A stretch of 64,000 nt of DNA, taken from an uncultured Clostridia bacterium. GTDB taxonomy: Bacteria > Bacillota > Clostridia > TANB77 > CAG-508. The first letter of the stretch is position 1; each line of letters begins with the position of its first letter. The position numbers and the translations under genes are program-made. Positions 8,655 through 17,374 of the stretch are shown here, one piece after another. The notes under the pieces were generated by a model. That model saw only the letters and a list, made by a program, of their open reading frames with translations, ran no database searches and was not told the DNA's origin. The stretch is taken from positions 1-64,000 of the forward strand of contig CAKPOI010000004.1 of assembly GCA_934169775.1 (NCBI GenBank), written 5' to 3'.

Positions 8655-10169
8655 TTAATCTTCTACTATAAATAGTATATCTGTTTGTTTGGTCCAATTT
8701 TGAACAGTGTTTTGCATATATTTAATGACTTTTTCTTTTAAATTCTTTTTCATTATTTTTTCCATTTCTTCTAAGCCTATATATCCTAAAGAAAGTGTGG
8801 AATTTCCATCATATAATAATTTGTTTATTGTTTCTCCTTTTTTTAGTCTTGATATTGCTCCATATTGCCAATGTATAGGGCTAATATCAGATAGAGTTCC
8901 TTTTAAAGCATAATGTCTACACATTAAGGCTTCATAGCATAATTCTAATCTTTCTTTTAGTAATTGCCAAAATGCGTTTTCTTTTCCTTCTGATATAGTT
9001 GCTATTTGTGATAAATTTATACTTACTTTTCCTTGGCTAAATGTTCCTAGTTGTATAAGATTTTCTCCTTTTTTATTGTTGCTTTCTTCACTCATATTTA
9101 CAAACATAATTGGACATCCTTGTTTTTCACATTTTTTTGCATAATCTGTTACTTCAGTATAAATTTTTAAAAATTCTTCTTCTGATTTTTGTATGTCATC
9201 TTGAATTACATATATAAATTTTAAATAGTCTTGAAATTCACATTCTTGTTTTATGTTTTTCATTCCTTCAATATATTGTTTTAAAAATTCTTTTATAATT
9301 TTTTTATTTTGTTCTAAGTATGGATCATTTTTTTCTAGGTGCAAGTATATTTTTACACATGATAACTGTCCATGTATTGCCATTAGTGTGTTTAGTTGAT
9401 ATTTTATTATTTGTATTCCTTGTTTTAATTCTTCTTTTACTAGCTCTTCTGATTCTAGCTTGTCCTCGCTCTTTTTTAAATATTTTCCTAAACATTTACT
9501 GTCAATGGCTTGTGATCCGTATTGATTACTTGCTATGTTTTCTATTATTTGTGACATTGCTAAACATGCTGATTCAAATCTTTTTGGTGTTTCTATTATC
9601 ATGTCATTTATTACTGTTCCATTTTCTAACATGTCCTCTAAGTTTATGACACTGTTTCTGCAGATTGGTTGTACAAAGTGTTCTGCATCATGAAAATATA
9701 GGATTCCTTCTTCATGTGCTTTTACTATTTTTTCTGGTAATAGCATTCTTTTTGTTAAATCTTTTGATACTTCTCCTGCTATGTATTCTCTTTGGATTGA
9801 TGCTGTTATGTTTTTAGATATTATTTCTCCTTTTTCGTTTTCTATTGTTCCATTTCGTATCATACCTAATATTGATTCATCTGTTGTGTTTGCTTTTCTT
9901 ACTAATGCTCTTGTGTATCTATATACTATGTATTTTTTGGCTAGTTCATATTTATGTATTTCCATTAATTTTTGCTCTATTATATCTTGTATGTCTTCTA
10001 CTAGTATTCTTTTTCTGTCTAATTTTTCTATATAATTTATTATTTCTTTTATTTCTTTTTTGGTTGCTTTTTTGTTGCCATATACTTCGTTATTTGCTTT
10101 TTCTATTGCTATTTCTATTTTTGCTCTATCATATTCTACTGCCCTTCCATCTCTTTTTATAACTTTCAT
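8655..10169 (-). CDS. NrdD-like anaerobic ribonucleotide reductase, lacking the glycyl-radical domain
   Basis: This 504-residue protein has an N-terminal ATP-cone (about 1-92), then a divergent class III NrdD barrel. Family landmarks include RNSVINLEDMLENGTVIND, QYGSQAID, GCPIMFVNMSEE, FSQGKVSINLSQIA and SLGYIGLEE. Full NrdD proteins usually exceed 680 residues. Here the frame stops soon after the segment normally followed by the finger loop, the Cys4 zinc site and the RVxGY glycyl-radical site, all of which are absent. No remnant of that domain is seen in the 40 bp before the next gene, and no nrdG is in the window. As a reductase it should be inactive alone. It may be a regulatory paralogue or a decaying copy. 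A 14-bp palindrome (CTAAATATATTTAG, 10191-10204) lies just upstream of its ribosome binding site. Confidence 0.72.
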   Translation of the reverse strand: MKVIKRDGRAVEYDRAKIEIAIEKANNEVYGNKKATKKEIKEIINYIEKLDRKRILVEDIQDIIEQKLMEIHKYELAKKYIVYRYTRALVRKANTTDESILGMIRNGTIENEKGEIISKNITASIQREYIAGEVSKDLTKRMLLPEKIVKAHEEGILYFHDAEHFVQPICRNSVINLEDMLENGTVINDMIIETPKRFESACLAMSQIIENIASNQYGSQAIDSKCLGKYLKKSEDKLESEELVKEELKQGIQIIKYQLNTLMAIHGQLSCVKIYLHLEKNDPYLEQNKKIIKEFLKQYIEGMKNIKQECEFQDYLKFIYVIQDDIQKSEEEFLKIYTEVTDYAKKCEKQGCPIMFVNMSEESNNKKGENLIQLGTFSQGKVSINLSQIATISEGKENAFWQLLKERLELCYEALMCRHYALKGTLSDISPIHWQYGAISRLKKGETINKLLYDGNSTLSLGYIGLEEMEKIMKKNLKEKVIKYMQNTVQNWTKQTDILFIVED

Positions 10170-10270
10170 TTTTTATCTTTTTTCCTTTCCTAAATATATT
10201 TAGTTGTGAAAAATTTGTTTTTTATTTTGTGAAACTGTTTTTATTTTATATATTTTTGTTTGCTTTTTCT

Positions 10271-10300
10271 GTTGCAAAAGCAACACTTTAATGTTATAAT
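10271..10300 (+). promoter_or_regulatory. Promoter and candidate Crp/Fnr-type operator
   Basis: A TTGCAA -35 box (10272-10277) and a perfect TATAAT -10 box (10295-10300) are 17 bases apart, upstream of the Crp/Fnr gene. Overlapping the -35 is the palindrome GTTGC-N4-GCAAC (10271-10284), which has the 14-bp, 4-base-spacer geometry of Crp/Fnr-family sites (FNR: TTGAT-N4-ATCAA). Autorepression is a reasonable inference. Confidence 0.6.
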
Positions 10301-10372
10301 TTAAGTCAATAATTTTTGTAAATATGTAAAGGCATTAACTTCTTTAAATATTTACTTGAAAGGATTTTGTGT

Positions 10373-11005
10373 ATGAATAATTTAGTATCTATTTCTGATT
10401 TTATAAATATGTGTGAACACAATTGCTCTAAATTTCAAAAAAAACATTTTAAAAAAGGTGAAACTATTACAACATATATCCAAAAACGTAATCAATTTTG
10501 CATACTAGTTTCTGGTCAAGCTGAATTGCTTAGATATGATTTTAATGGTAATAAAACTATTGTTGAACATTTTTCTGAACATGATATTTTTGGTGAAGTT
10601 TTTTATGTTGTTACAACAAATAATGAACTTTTTGTTGTGGCTAAACAGAGTTGTGAGGTTTTGTTTTTTATTTATGATAATCTTCAGGAAAAATGTAAAC
10701 CTAATTGCAAGTTTCATCAATATTTAAATGATAATTTATCTAGTTTTATTATGCAAAAAGTTATTAGCTTAAATAGCCGTATTGAACTATTAACTAAAAG
10801 ATCTATTAGAGAAAAATTGCTTGGCTATTTTAATATTTTGTCTACTAGAACCTTTCGTAAGAGTTTTACCCTTCCTTTTTCTTTGACTGATTTAGCTGAT
10901 TACTTAAGTGTTGATAGAAGTGCTATGATGAGAGAACTTAAATCTTTAAAAGATGATGGTTTTATTGATAAAACTGGTAATAATATTACTTTATTATATA
11001 AATAA
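10373..11005 (+). CDS. Crp/Fnr-family transcriptional regulator
   Basis: A 210-residue regulator with a cyclic-nucleotide-binding-like beta-roll (about 25-115), a long dimerisation helix, and a C-terminal winged helix (about 160-208) whose recognition helix is SVDRSAMMRELKSL. It has two Cys pairs, CEHNC near residue 15 and CKPNC near 112. These could in principle bind a metal or Fe-S cluster, but they do not match the E. coli FNR pattern. The start is ATG 10373, 8 bases after GAAAGGA; an upstream TTG is rejected. It diverges from the NrdD-like gene, and its 3' end overlaps hisS tail to tail by 12 bp. The effector is unknown, with oxygen or redox as likely candidates. Confidence 0.87.
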   Translation: MNNLVSISDFINMCEHNCSKFQKKHFKKGETITTYIQKRNQFCILVSGQAELLRYDFNGNKTIVEHFSEHDIFGEVFYVVTTNNELFVVAKQSCEVLFFIYDNLQEKCKPNCKFHQYLNDNLSSFIMQKVISLNSRIELLTKRSIREKLLGYFNILSTRTFRKSFTLPFSLTDLADYLSVDRSAMMRELKSLKDDGFIDKTGNNITLLYK

Positions 11006-12283
11006 ATTGCATTCAAATTCTTCTCCTGTTTTCATGTTTTTTATTTTAACTATATTTTTTGCAATTTCATCTTCTCCTATTATTATTACATATGGGATTT
11101 CTAGTTTGTCAGCATATTTGAATTTTGCTTTTAATTTTTTGTTATTCAAATAAACTTCAACTTTTTTGCCTTCATTACGTAACTTTGTTGCTATTTTTAT
11201 TGGCATTTCCATATCGTCTACCATAGAAATAACTAGTACATCTGCTATAGATTTTTTGTCTGCTTTTATTAATTGTAATTCATTTAATTTGTAAAATAAT
11301 CTTGTTAATCCTATAGATATTCCAACTCCTGGTAATTTTTTGTCTGTGTAATAATCTGCTAAGTTTTCGTAACGTCCCCCTGAACATACACTTCCTAGTT
11401 CTCTGTAGTCATTTAAAAATGTTTCATATACTGTTCCTGTGTAATAATCTAGACCTCTTGCAATTGTTAAATCTAATTGATAATTTTTTTCTGGTACGCC
11501 AAAAATTCCTACATATTTTAAGACTTGCTTCATTTCTTCTAGTCCTTGATTAAATTCTTCATTTTGAATTTTTAGATTTTCTAGTTGTTCGATTTTTTCT
11601 TGATTTGTTCCTTGTATCAAGATAAATGTCATTATTTTTTCTACATGGCTTGATTCTACTCCTAATTTTATTAGTTCTTCTTGTACCGCTTCTTTTCCTA
11701 TTTTATCTATTTTGTCAATTATACGTAAGATTTCTGTGCTGTTTTCTTTTTGACCTATTTCAGCAAATAGTCCATTTAGTAATTTCCTGTTGTTCATTCT
11801 TATTGTAAAATTGTCAAATCCTAATCTTTTAAAAACTGTATATATAACACTTGGTAATTCTGCATCATTTAATATACTTAGCTCTCCATCTCCAATTATG
11901 TCAATATCACATTGATAAAATTCACGGAATCTTCCTTTTTGCACTTTTTCTCCTCTATATACTTTTCCTATTTGATATCTTCTAAATGGAAAACTTAGTA
12001 CTCCATAATTTTTTGCTACATATTTTGCAAGTGGTACTGTTAAGTCAAATCTTAAAGATATGTCTGTGTCTCCTTTTTCAAATCTGTATATTTGCTTTTC
12101 TGTTTCTCCTCCTGCTTTTGCTAATAAAACTTCTGATAACTCTTGTATTGGTGTGTCTATTGGCAAAAATCCGAATTGCTGATATGTTTCTTCTATTGTG
12201 TTTTTCATTTGTTCAAATAATATTTGCTCACTTGGCAATAATTCCATAAATCCTGCTAATGTTCTTGGTTCTACTTTTTTCAT
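10994..12283 (-). CDS. hisS: Histidine--tRNA ligase
   Basis: This 429-residue class II aminoacyl-tRNA synthetase charges tRNA-His. Motif 1 lies within the first 80 residues. Motif 2 surrounds FRRYQIGKVYRGEKVQKGRFREFYQCDID. The histidine-binding motif LDYYTGTVYE and motif 3 (GVGISIGLTRLF) follow, then a C-terminal anticodon-binding domain. The start is set at ATG 12283 rather than the GTG nine bases upstream, giving the usual short N-terminus before RTLAGFMELLP. It is the last gene of the recJ-rel-hydrolase-hisS group, separated from the hydrolase by a palindromic repeat. Confidence 0.95.
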   Translation of the reverse strand: MKKVEPRTLAGFMELLPSEQILFEQMKNTIEETYQQFGFLPIDTPIQELSEVLLAKAGGETEKQIYRFEKGDTDISLRFDLTVPLAKYVAKNYGVLSFPFRRYQIGKVYRGEKVQKGRFREFYQCDIDIIGDGELSILNDAELPSVIYTVFKRLGFDNFTIRMNNRKLLNGLFAEIGQKENSTEILRIIDKIDKIGKEAVQEELIKLGVESSHVEKIMTFILIQGTNQEKIEQLENLKIQNEEFNQGLEEMKQVLKYVGIFGVPEKNYQLDLTIARGLDYYTGTVYETFLNDYRELGSVCSGGRYENLADYYTDKKLPGVGISIGLTRLFYKLNELQLIKADKKSIADVLVISMVDDMEMPIKIATKLRNEGKKVEVYLNNKKLKAKFKYADKLEIPYVIIIGEDEIAKNIVKIKNMKTGEEFECNLFI

Positions 12284-12317
12284 TATTTTCACTTCTTTCT
12301 TTTTATTTTTTTGATTA

Positions 12318-12436
12318 GGAGACTAATGCTTTTGGGTGCTTTTGGGGACGGAGGAAAAAAACACTACCGAAGGCAGATGTTTTTCTTCCTCCGTCCCCAA
12401 AAGCACCGTCCCTAAAAGCATTAGTCTCCGTCCTCC
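12318..12436. repeat. Inverted dimer of the GGGGACGGAG repeat, between hisS and the hydrolase gene
   Basis: A near-perfect long palindrome: the left arm holds GGAGACTAATGCTTTTGGG and GGGGACGGAGG, and the right arm their complements. A short spacer containing ACTACCGAAGGCAGATG lies between. The core about 12339-12405 is nearly identical, in inverse orientation, to the element at 13112-13198, so the hydrolase gene lies between inverted copies. The transcript would form a long hairpin between the two genes. Confidence 0.85.
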
Positions 12437-12443
12437 CTCAAAA

Positions 12444-13091
12444 TTACTGTTTAGGTTTTAGTTCTAAGTATATTCTTTTTTCATCACCTATTCTTGTAGG
12501 CTTTCCATGCCCTGGATATACTATAGTTTCATCTGGCAGTTTTAGTAATTTTTCTGTAATTGATTTCATTATATCTTCTCTACTTGATGTTGGTAAATCT
12601 GTTCTTCCCCATGTTCCAGAAAACATTGTATCTCCTGAAAACAAACATTTTTCTTTTTCACAATACACACATGATCCTCCTTTTGTGTGTCCTGGTGTGT
12701 GTATTACTTTGAATTCTAAATTTCCTAAATGGATTAAATCTCCATCATCTACTATAGAATCTGGTTCTAATTCAATTTCTGGTAGATCTATTATTCCTGA
12801 TAGATTTATATATTTATCATTTAGTCCTTTGCTATCTTCTCTTTGTATTAATATTTTTCCTCCACATTTTTGCTTTAATTCTGTTACTCCTCCTATGTGA
12901 TCTCCGTGGCAATGTGTTAGATAGATGTATTTTAAATCTCCTTTTAATATGTCTTTTATCATATATTCTATTTTTTCTACATCTCCTGCTGGGTCTATAC
13001 ACATTGTTTCTTTGCTTTCTTCATCATATATTATATAACAATTTGTTGGGTCTCCTACAAATGTGTTAATCTTAAGTTCTTTTAATATCAT
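12444..13091 (-). CDS. Metallo-beta-lactamase-fold hydrolase (glyoxalase II-like)
   Basis: A 215-residue metal hydrolase with the binuclear-zinc motif THCHGDHIGG (about residues 59-68), then HTPGHTKG, FSGDTMF and a final PGHG. This is the short glyoxalase II-like group commonly found between rel/dtd and hisS in Firmicutes. The substrate is unknown, possibly a thioester. The frame stays open 126 bases upstream, but that extension is made of repeat DNA. The true start is ATG 13091 with AAAGGAG at proper spacing. The gene is bracketed by inverted copies of a palindromic repeat. No dtd gene is present between rel and this gene, although it is often found there. Confidence 0.88.
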   Translation of the reverse strand: MILKELKINTFVGDPTNCYIIYDEESKETMCIDPAGDVEKIEYMIKDILKGDLKYIYLTHCHGDHIGGVTELKQKCGGKILIQREDSKGLNDKYINLSGIIDLPEIELEPDSIVDDGDLIHLGNLEFKVIHTPGHTKGGSCVYCEKEKCLFSGDTMFSGTWGRTDLPTSSREDIMKSITEKLLKLPDETIVYPGHGKPTRIGDEKRIYLELKPKQ

Positions 13092-13111
13092 TTTTTTCTC
13101 CTTTTTAATAA

Positions 13112-13198
13112 TTTTGGGGACGTAGTGCTTTTGGGGACGGAGGAAGAAAAACATCTGCCTTCGGTAGTGTTTTTTTTCTCCGTCCCCAAAAGCATTAG
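13112..13198. repeat. Inverted dimer of the GGGGACGGAG repeat, between rel and the hydrolase gene
   Basis: A palindromic element with TGCTTTTGGGGACGGAGGA on one side and its complement on the other, and a central CTGCCTTCGGTAGTG spacer. It is a near-identical inverse copy of the element at 12318-12436. It ends about 20 bp after the rel stop codon. Confidence 0.85.
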
Positions 13199-13218
13199 CT
13201 CTCTTCCCTAAAAACACC

Positions 13219-15420
13219 TTACCTTTTTCTTCTTACTTCATATACGCTGTCTACTTTTCTGATTGCTTTTTGTACTTTGTTTAATTCCTCTAAGTTGTCT
13301 ATTTCTATTGATATATCCATTATTGCTATTCGTTCTTTTGTTGTTCTTGTATTTACTCCCATTAGTTTTGCTTTTGTGTCTTTTAATTTGTTTAATATGT
13401 CTACTAATAGCCCACTTCTATCATTTGCTAATACTTCTATTTCTACTTGATAGCTTTCTTTTGCTTCTTTGTACCATTCTACATCTATCATTCTATTTTC
13501 TTCTGTTAGTAAATCTTTTACATTTATACAATCTTTGCGATGTACTGATACTCCTCTTCCTTTTGTTATATATCCTACTATTTCATCTCCTGGTAGTGGA
13601 TTACAGCATTTTGATAGTTTTACTAAACAGTTGTCTATTCCTTTTACTACAATTCCTGAACTTGCTGCAGCTGCTTTGGCTTTTCTGTCTTTTTGTTCTT
13701 TACTTAGCTCTTGAATTTTTTCTTCTACATTTATTTCTTCATGTTCTTTTCTGTATTCTTGTAATACTCTTGCTATTATTTTTACTGGTGAGTTTGCTCC
13801 AAATCCTACTGCTGCATACATTTCTTCTAAATTTTTATATCTGTATTTTTCTAGCATTGGTTCTATATATTGATTTTTAAATAAGTCTGCATGTGTAAAT
13901 CCTAATCTTTTTATTTCTTTTTCTATTAGTTCTTTTCCTTTTTCTATGTTTTCTTCTCTTAGTGCTTTTTTGAACCAGGCTTTTATTTTGTTTTTTGCTC
14001 CTGTGCTTTTTACAAATTTTAGCCAATCTCTGCTTGGTCCTTTTGAATTTTCTGATGTTAGTATTTCTATTATATCTCCACTTTTTAGTGGTGTTATTAT
14101 TGGCATCATTTTACTGTTTATTTTGCAGCCTGTCATATGATTTCCTACTTCTGCATGTACACTGTATGCAAAATCTATTGGTGTTGCCCCTCTTGGTAGT
14201 ACTTTTATTGCCCCTTTTGGTGTAAATACATATACTTCATCTACAAATAATTCTGTTCTTAATGTGTCTAAAAATTCTTGTGGGTCTTGCATATCTTTTT
14301 GCCATTCTAGTGTTTCTCTTAGCCAGGCTAATTTGTCTTCTTCTACTTTGACTGATTGTTTTTTTCCAAAATAACTTGCTTCTTTATATGCCCAATGTGC
14401 TGCTATTCCGTATTCTGCTACTCTATGCATGTCCCATGTTCTTATTTGTACTTCAAATGGTGTTCCTTTTTCTCCTAATAAAGTAGTATGTATTGATTGA
14501 TACATATTTGGTTTTGGTACTGCTATATAGTCTTTAAATCTTCCTGGCATTGGGCTATACATTTCATGTACTACTCCTAATGCTGCATAACAGTCTTTTA
14601 CTGAATTTACTAATATACGTAATGCAAATAAATCATATATTTGATCTAGTGTTTTGTTGTCTCTTTTCATTTTTCTGTATATGCTATACAAGTGTTTTGC
14701 TCTTCCTGTTACTTCCGCATCTATATGTTGCTTTTTTAGTTGTACTCGTATATCTGCCATTATTTTTTCTATGAATTGTAGTCTTTCTTCTCTTTTTTTG
14801 TTTATTCCTTCTACTAATTCATGATATTCTTCTGGATATAAATATTTAAATGATAAGTCTTCTAGCTCCCATTTCATTGAGTATAATCCTAACCTATTTG
14901 CTAGTGGAGCATATATTTCCATTGTTTCTTTGGCATTTGCTATTTGTCTATCTCTTTTTAGGAATTTTAGTGTTCTCATGTTGTGTAGCCTGTCTGCTAA
15001 TTTTATGATTATTACTCTTATGTCTTTTCCCATTGCTAAAAACATTTTTCGGTAGTCTTCTACTTGTCTTTCTTCTACTGATACAAAATTCATTGTACCA
15101 AGTTTTGTTACTCCTTCTACCATGTCTGCTATTTCGTCTCCGAATTGTTTTCTTATATCTTGGTCTGTTACTTCTGTGTCTTCTATTACGTCATGCAATA
15201 ATGCTGCACATATTGTGCTGTCATCTAATCCTACATCTGCTAGTATGTACGCTACATTCATTGGATGTATTATATATGGCTCTCCTGAATGTCTTTTTTG
15301 GTCTTTGTGTTTTTCGTTTGCCAAATTGTATGCTTTCATTATTAATTTTGTGTCTACTCTCCTTGAATGTTGCTTTCTTTTTGATATTATATCTTGTATT
15401 GTTATTTCTTTTTCTTGCAT
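13219..15420 (-). CDS. rel: Bifunctional (p)ppGpp synthetase/hydrolase
   Basis: A 733-residue long RelA/SpoT homologue that makes and degrades the stringent alarmone. Domains in order are: the HD hydrolase (about 25-200) with an intact HDVIEDT motif; the synthetase (about 235-350) with RFKDYIAVPKPNMYQSIHTT; TGS (about 390-450); a helical/Cys region with CCNPLPGDEI; and a C-terminal ACT domain (about 660-733). An intact HD motif means the hydrolase is probably active, as usual for single Rel enzymes of Firmicutes. The start ATG (15420) follows AAAAGGGG. It sits 77 bp downstream of recJ, in the conserved recJ-rel-hisS order. Confidence 0.95.
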   Translation of the reverse strand: MQEKEITIQDIISKRKQHSRRVDTKLIMKAYNLANEKHKDQKRHSGEPYIIHPMNVAYILADVGLDDSTICAALLHDVIEDTEVTDQDIRKQFGDEIADMVEGVTKLGTMNFVSVEERQVEDYRKMFLAMGKDIRVIIIKLADRLHNMRTLKFLKRDRQIANAKETMEIYAPLANRLGLYSMKWELEDLSFKYLYPEEYHELVEGINKKREERLQFIEKIMADIRVQLKKQHIDAEVTGRAKHLYSIYRKMKRDNKTLDQIYDLFALRILVNSVKDCYAALGVVHEMYSPMPGRFKDYIAVPKPNMYQSIHTTLLGEKGTPFEVQIRTWDMHRVAEYGIAAHWAYKEASYFGKKQSVKVEEDKLAWLRETLEWQKDMQDPQEFLDTLRTELFVDEVYVFTPKGAIKVLPRGATPIDFAYSVHAEVGNHMTGCKINSKMMPIITPLKSGDIIEILTSENSKGPSRDWLKFVKSTGAKNKIKAWFKKALREENIEKGKELIEKEIKRLGFTHADLFKNQYIEPMLEKYRYKNLEEMYAAVGFGANSPVKIIARVLQEYRKEHEEINVEEKIQELSKEQKDRKAKAAAASSGIVVKGIDNCLVKLSKCCNPLPGDEIVGYITKGRGVSVHRKDCINVKDLLTEENRMIDVEWYKEAKESYQVEIEVLANDRSGLLVDILNKLKDTKAKLMGVNTRTTKERIAIMDISIEIDNLEELNKVQKAIRKVDSVYEVRRKR

Positions 15421-15497
15421 TTATGTTTCATCCCCTTTTTATTTTGAGATTATTTCTCTTTTATGCACAAATTCTAAGCGTTTTGTATGATTTCATT

Positions 15498-17195
15498 TTA
15501 TACTGATTTCATTATGTCTTTTAAATTTATTTGTAACATATCTATACCATTAAAATGATTTATTTCTAAAACTCCTACTACATCTATTTTGTCTCCTATT
15601 CTGTAGTCTTCTGCTAAGTTTCCCATGTTAAATCCTATTGCATTTATTATTGTGTTGTTTTCTCTTAATGTTAATTTTAGATGTTTTCCTTCTGATAATG
15701 CTCTTATCGAATCGATTTTTAGATTTTTTATTGCAAATATTGGCATTTTGTTGCCTTCTCCAAATGGTTCTAATTGTTTTAGACTTTCTACCATTTGTTT
15801 GTTTATCTCATTTAGTTCTATTTTGCTGTCTATATATATTACTGGCACTATTTCTTTTATGTTTGATTCTTTGGCAATTTGTTCTACTTTTTGACTAAAT
15901 TTTTCTACCATGTCTTTTTTTAGTGTTATTCCTATTGCCATACTGTGTCCGCCAAATCTTTCTATTGTATCTGTGCATTTCATAAGTGCTTCGTGTAAAT
16001 CAAATCCTGGTATGCTTCTTCCTGAACCTTTTGCTAAATCGTCTTCATAACATAGTAATATACTTGGTTTAAAATATAGTTCTGTTATTTTTGATGCTAC
16101 TATTCCTATTACTCCATGGTGCCACCCTTCTCCTGCTACTACTATTGTGTTTTTTTCTTCGATATGTTCTTTTTGTATTAAGTTTAATGCTTCTTCATAT
16201 ATGTTTTTTTCTGTTTCTTGTCTTATTCTGTTATATTCATTTAATTCTGCTGTTAGTTTATTTACTTCATTTATGTCTTTTGATAAAAATAGTTTTAGTG
16301 CTTTTTCTGCATGTCCCATTCTTCCACATGCATTTATTCTTGGGGCTACTCCAAATGATATTGCTCCTGAATCTATTGTTTTGTATCCTGATGATATTAA
16401 TAATGACCTTAACCCCATGTTTTTGGTTTGATTTACTAGCATTAACCCTAATTTAGCTATTACCCTGTTTTCATCTCTTAGTGGCACTATGTCTGATATT
16501 GTTCCTACACATACTATGTCTAAGTATTTTAGGTATTCTTCTTCTGATAAGTTTAATTCTATTGATAGTGCTTGTATTAGCTTAAATACTACTCCAACTC
16601 CTGCTAGGTCTCTGCATGGATATTGATTGTCTTTTCTTTTGGCATCTACTACTGCTAGTGCTTTTGGTAATTCTTCTGCTACTTCATGATGATCTGTTAC
16701 TATTGTTTCTAATCCTATGTCATTTGCGTATTTTATTTCTTCTATTGCTGATATTCCACAGTCTACTGTTATCATTAATTTGTATTGTTCGTCTGCTATT
16801 TTCTTTACTGCTGGTTTGTTTAGTCCATATCCTTCTTCTAGTCTGTTTGGTATATAATGGTCTACATGCAAATTGTTTGCTTCTAAAAAGCTTTTTAGTA
16901 CTGTTATACTTGTTATTCCGTCTGCATCATAGTCTCCATATATTATTACTTTTTCTTGTTTTTCTATTGCTTGTTTTATTCTGTCTACAGCTTTTCTCAT
17001 GTCTGGCATTAAGTATGGGTCATGGAAGTCTTTTCTTGTTGGATATAAAAATACTTTTAACTGTTCGTGGTCTGTCATATTTCTGTTTACTAGTATTGTG
17101 GCTAATAGCTTGTTTATCTGTTCTTTTTCTTCTAGCTCTTTTATCTTTTTTTCTGTTTGCTCATTTGTTTCGTATATTTGCCATTTTTTTGTCAT
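15498..17195 (-). CDS. recJ: Single-stranded-DNA-specific exonuclease RecJ
   Basis: This 565-residue DHH-family 5'-3' exonuclease acts in recombination and repair. The metal-binding DHH motifs are visible as GDYDAD (87-92), DCG (145-147) and TDHHE (167-171). The DHHA1 domain carries EGWHHGVIGIVASK and FGGHSMAIG, and the C-terminus is an OB-like domain. The length fits the common short RecJ. The start ATG is at 17195, with AAAGGA about 12 bases upstream. It is the first gene of the recJ-rel-hydrolase-hisS group. Confidence 0.94.
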   Translation of the reverse strand: MTKKWQIYETNEQTEKKIKELEEKEQINKLLATILVNRNMTDHEQLKVFLYPTRKDFHDPYLMPDMRKAVDRIKQAIEKQEKVIIYGDYDADGITSITVLKSFLEANNLHVDHYIPNRLEEGYGLNKPAVKKIADEQYKLMITVDCGISAIEEIKYANDIGLETIVTDHHEVAEELPKALAVVDAKRKDNQYPCRDLAGVGVVFKLIQALSIELNLSEEEYLKYLDIVCVGTISDIVPLRDENRVIAKLGLMLVNQTKNMGLRSLLISSGYKTIDSGAISFGVAPRINACGRMGHAEKALKLFLSKDINEVNKLTAELNEYNRIRQETEKNIYEEALNLIQKEHIEEKNTIVVAGEGWHHGVIGIVASKITELYFKPSILLCYEDDLAKGSGRSIPGFDLHEALMKCTDTIERFGGHSMAIGITLKKDMVEKFSQKVEQIAKESNIKEIVPVIYIDSKIELNEINKQMVESLKQLEPFGEGNKMPIFAIKNLKIDSIRALSEGKHLKLTLRENNTIINAIGFNMGNLAEDYRIGDKIDVVGVLEINHFNGIDMLQINLKDIMKSV

Positions 17196-17300
17196 TTCTA
17201 ACTTCGTTCCTTTCGTACTTTTTTATGCTTTGCTTTTTTTATTTTATTGTTCTTATTTCTCGCTTCTTATTTTTTTCTTTTACTATTTTACTATATCTAA

Positions 17301-17336
17301 AAAAAAATAGCAATGTTTAAGTTGCTATTTTTTATC
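17301..17336 (-). terminator. Rho-independent terminator after the AAA/PD-(D/E)XK gene
   Basis: On the minus strand the hairpin AAAAATAGCAA / TTGCTATTTTT is followed by a T run, starting about 40 bp after the gene's stop. Almost the same hairpin occurs at 19094-19128, on the other side of the gene and in the same orientation. Confidence 0.8.
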
Positions 17337-17374
17337 TATATAAGTGTAAATTTTATTAATGTTGGCTTTTGCTA

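Noticed and set aside
10191..10204. NrdR box upstream of the NrdD-like gene (CTAAATATATTTAG)
   Set aside because: It is a simple A/T palindrome, single rather than paired, and does not match the ACAC...GTGT ends of NrdR boxes.
13092..13217. N-terminal extension of the metallo-hydrolase (open frame continues upstream)
   Set aside because: The extension is repeat DNA, and the ATG at 13091 has a proper ribosome site and family-like start.
13263..13880. Long Leu/Phe/Cys-rich plus-strand open frames opposite minus-strand genes
   Set aside because: These arise because A/T-rich coding DNA has few stops on the opposite strand. They lack ribosome sites and recognisable domains; many similar cases across the window were treated the same way.
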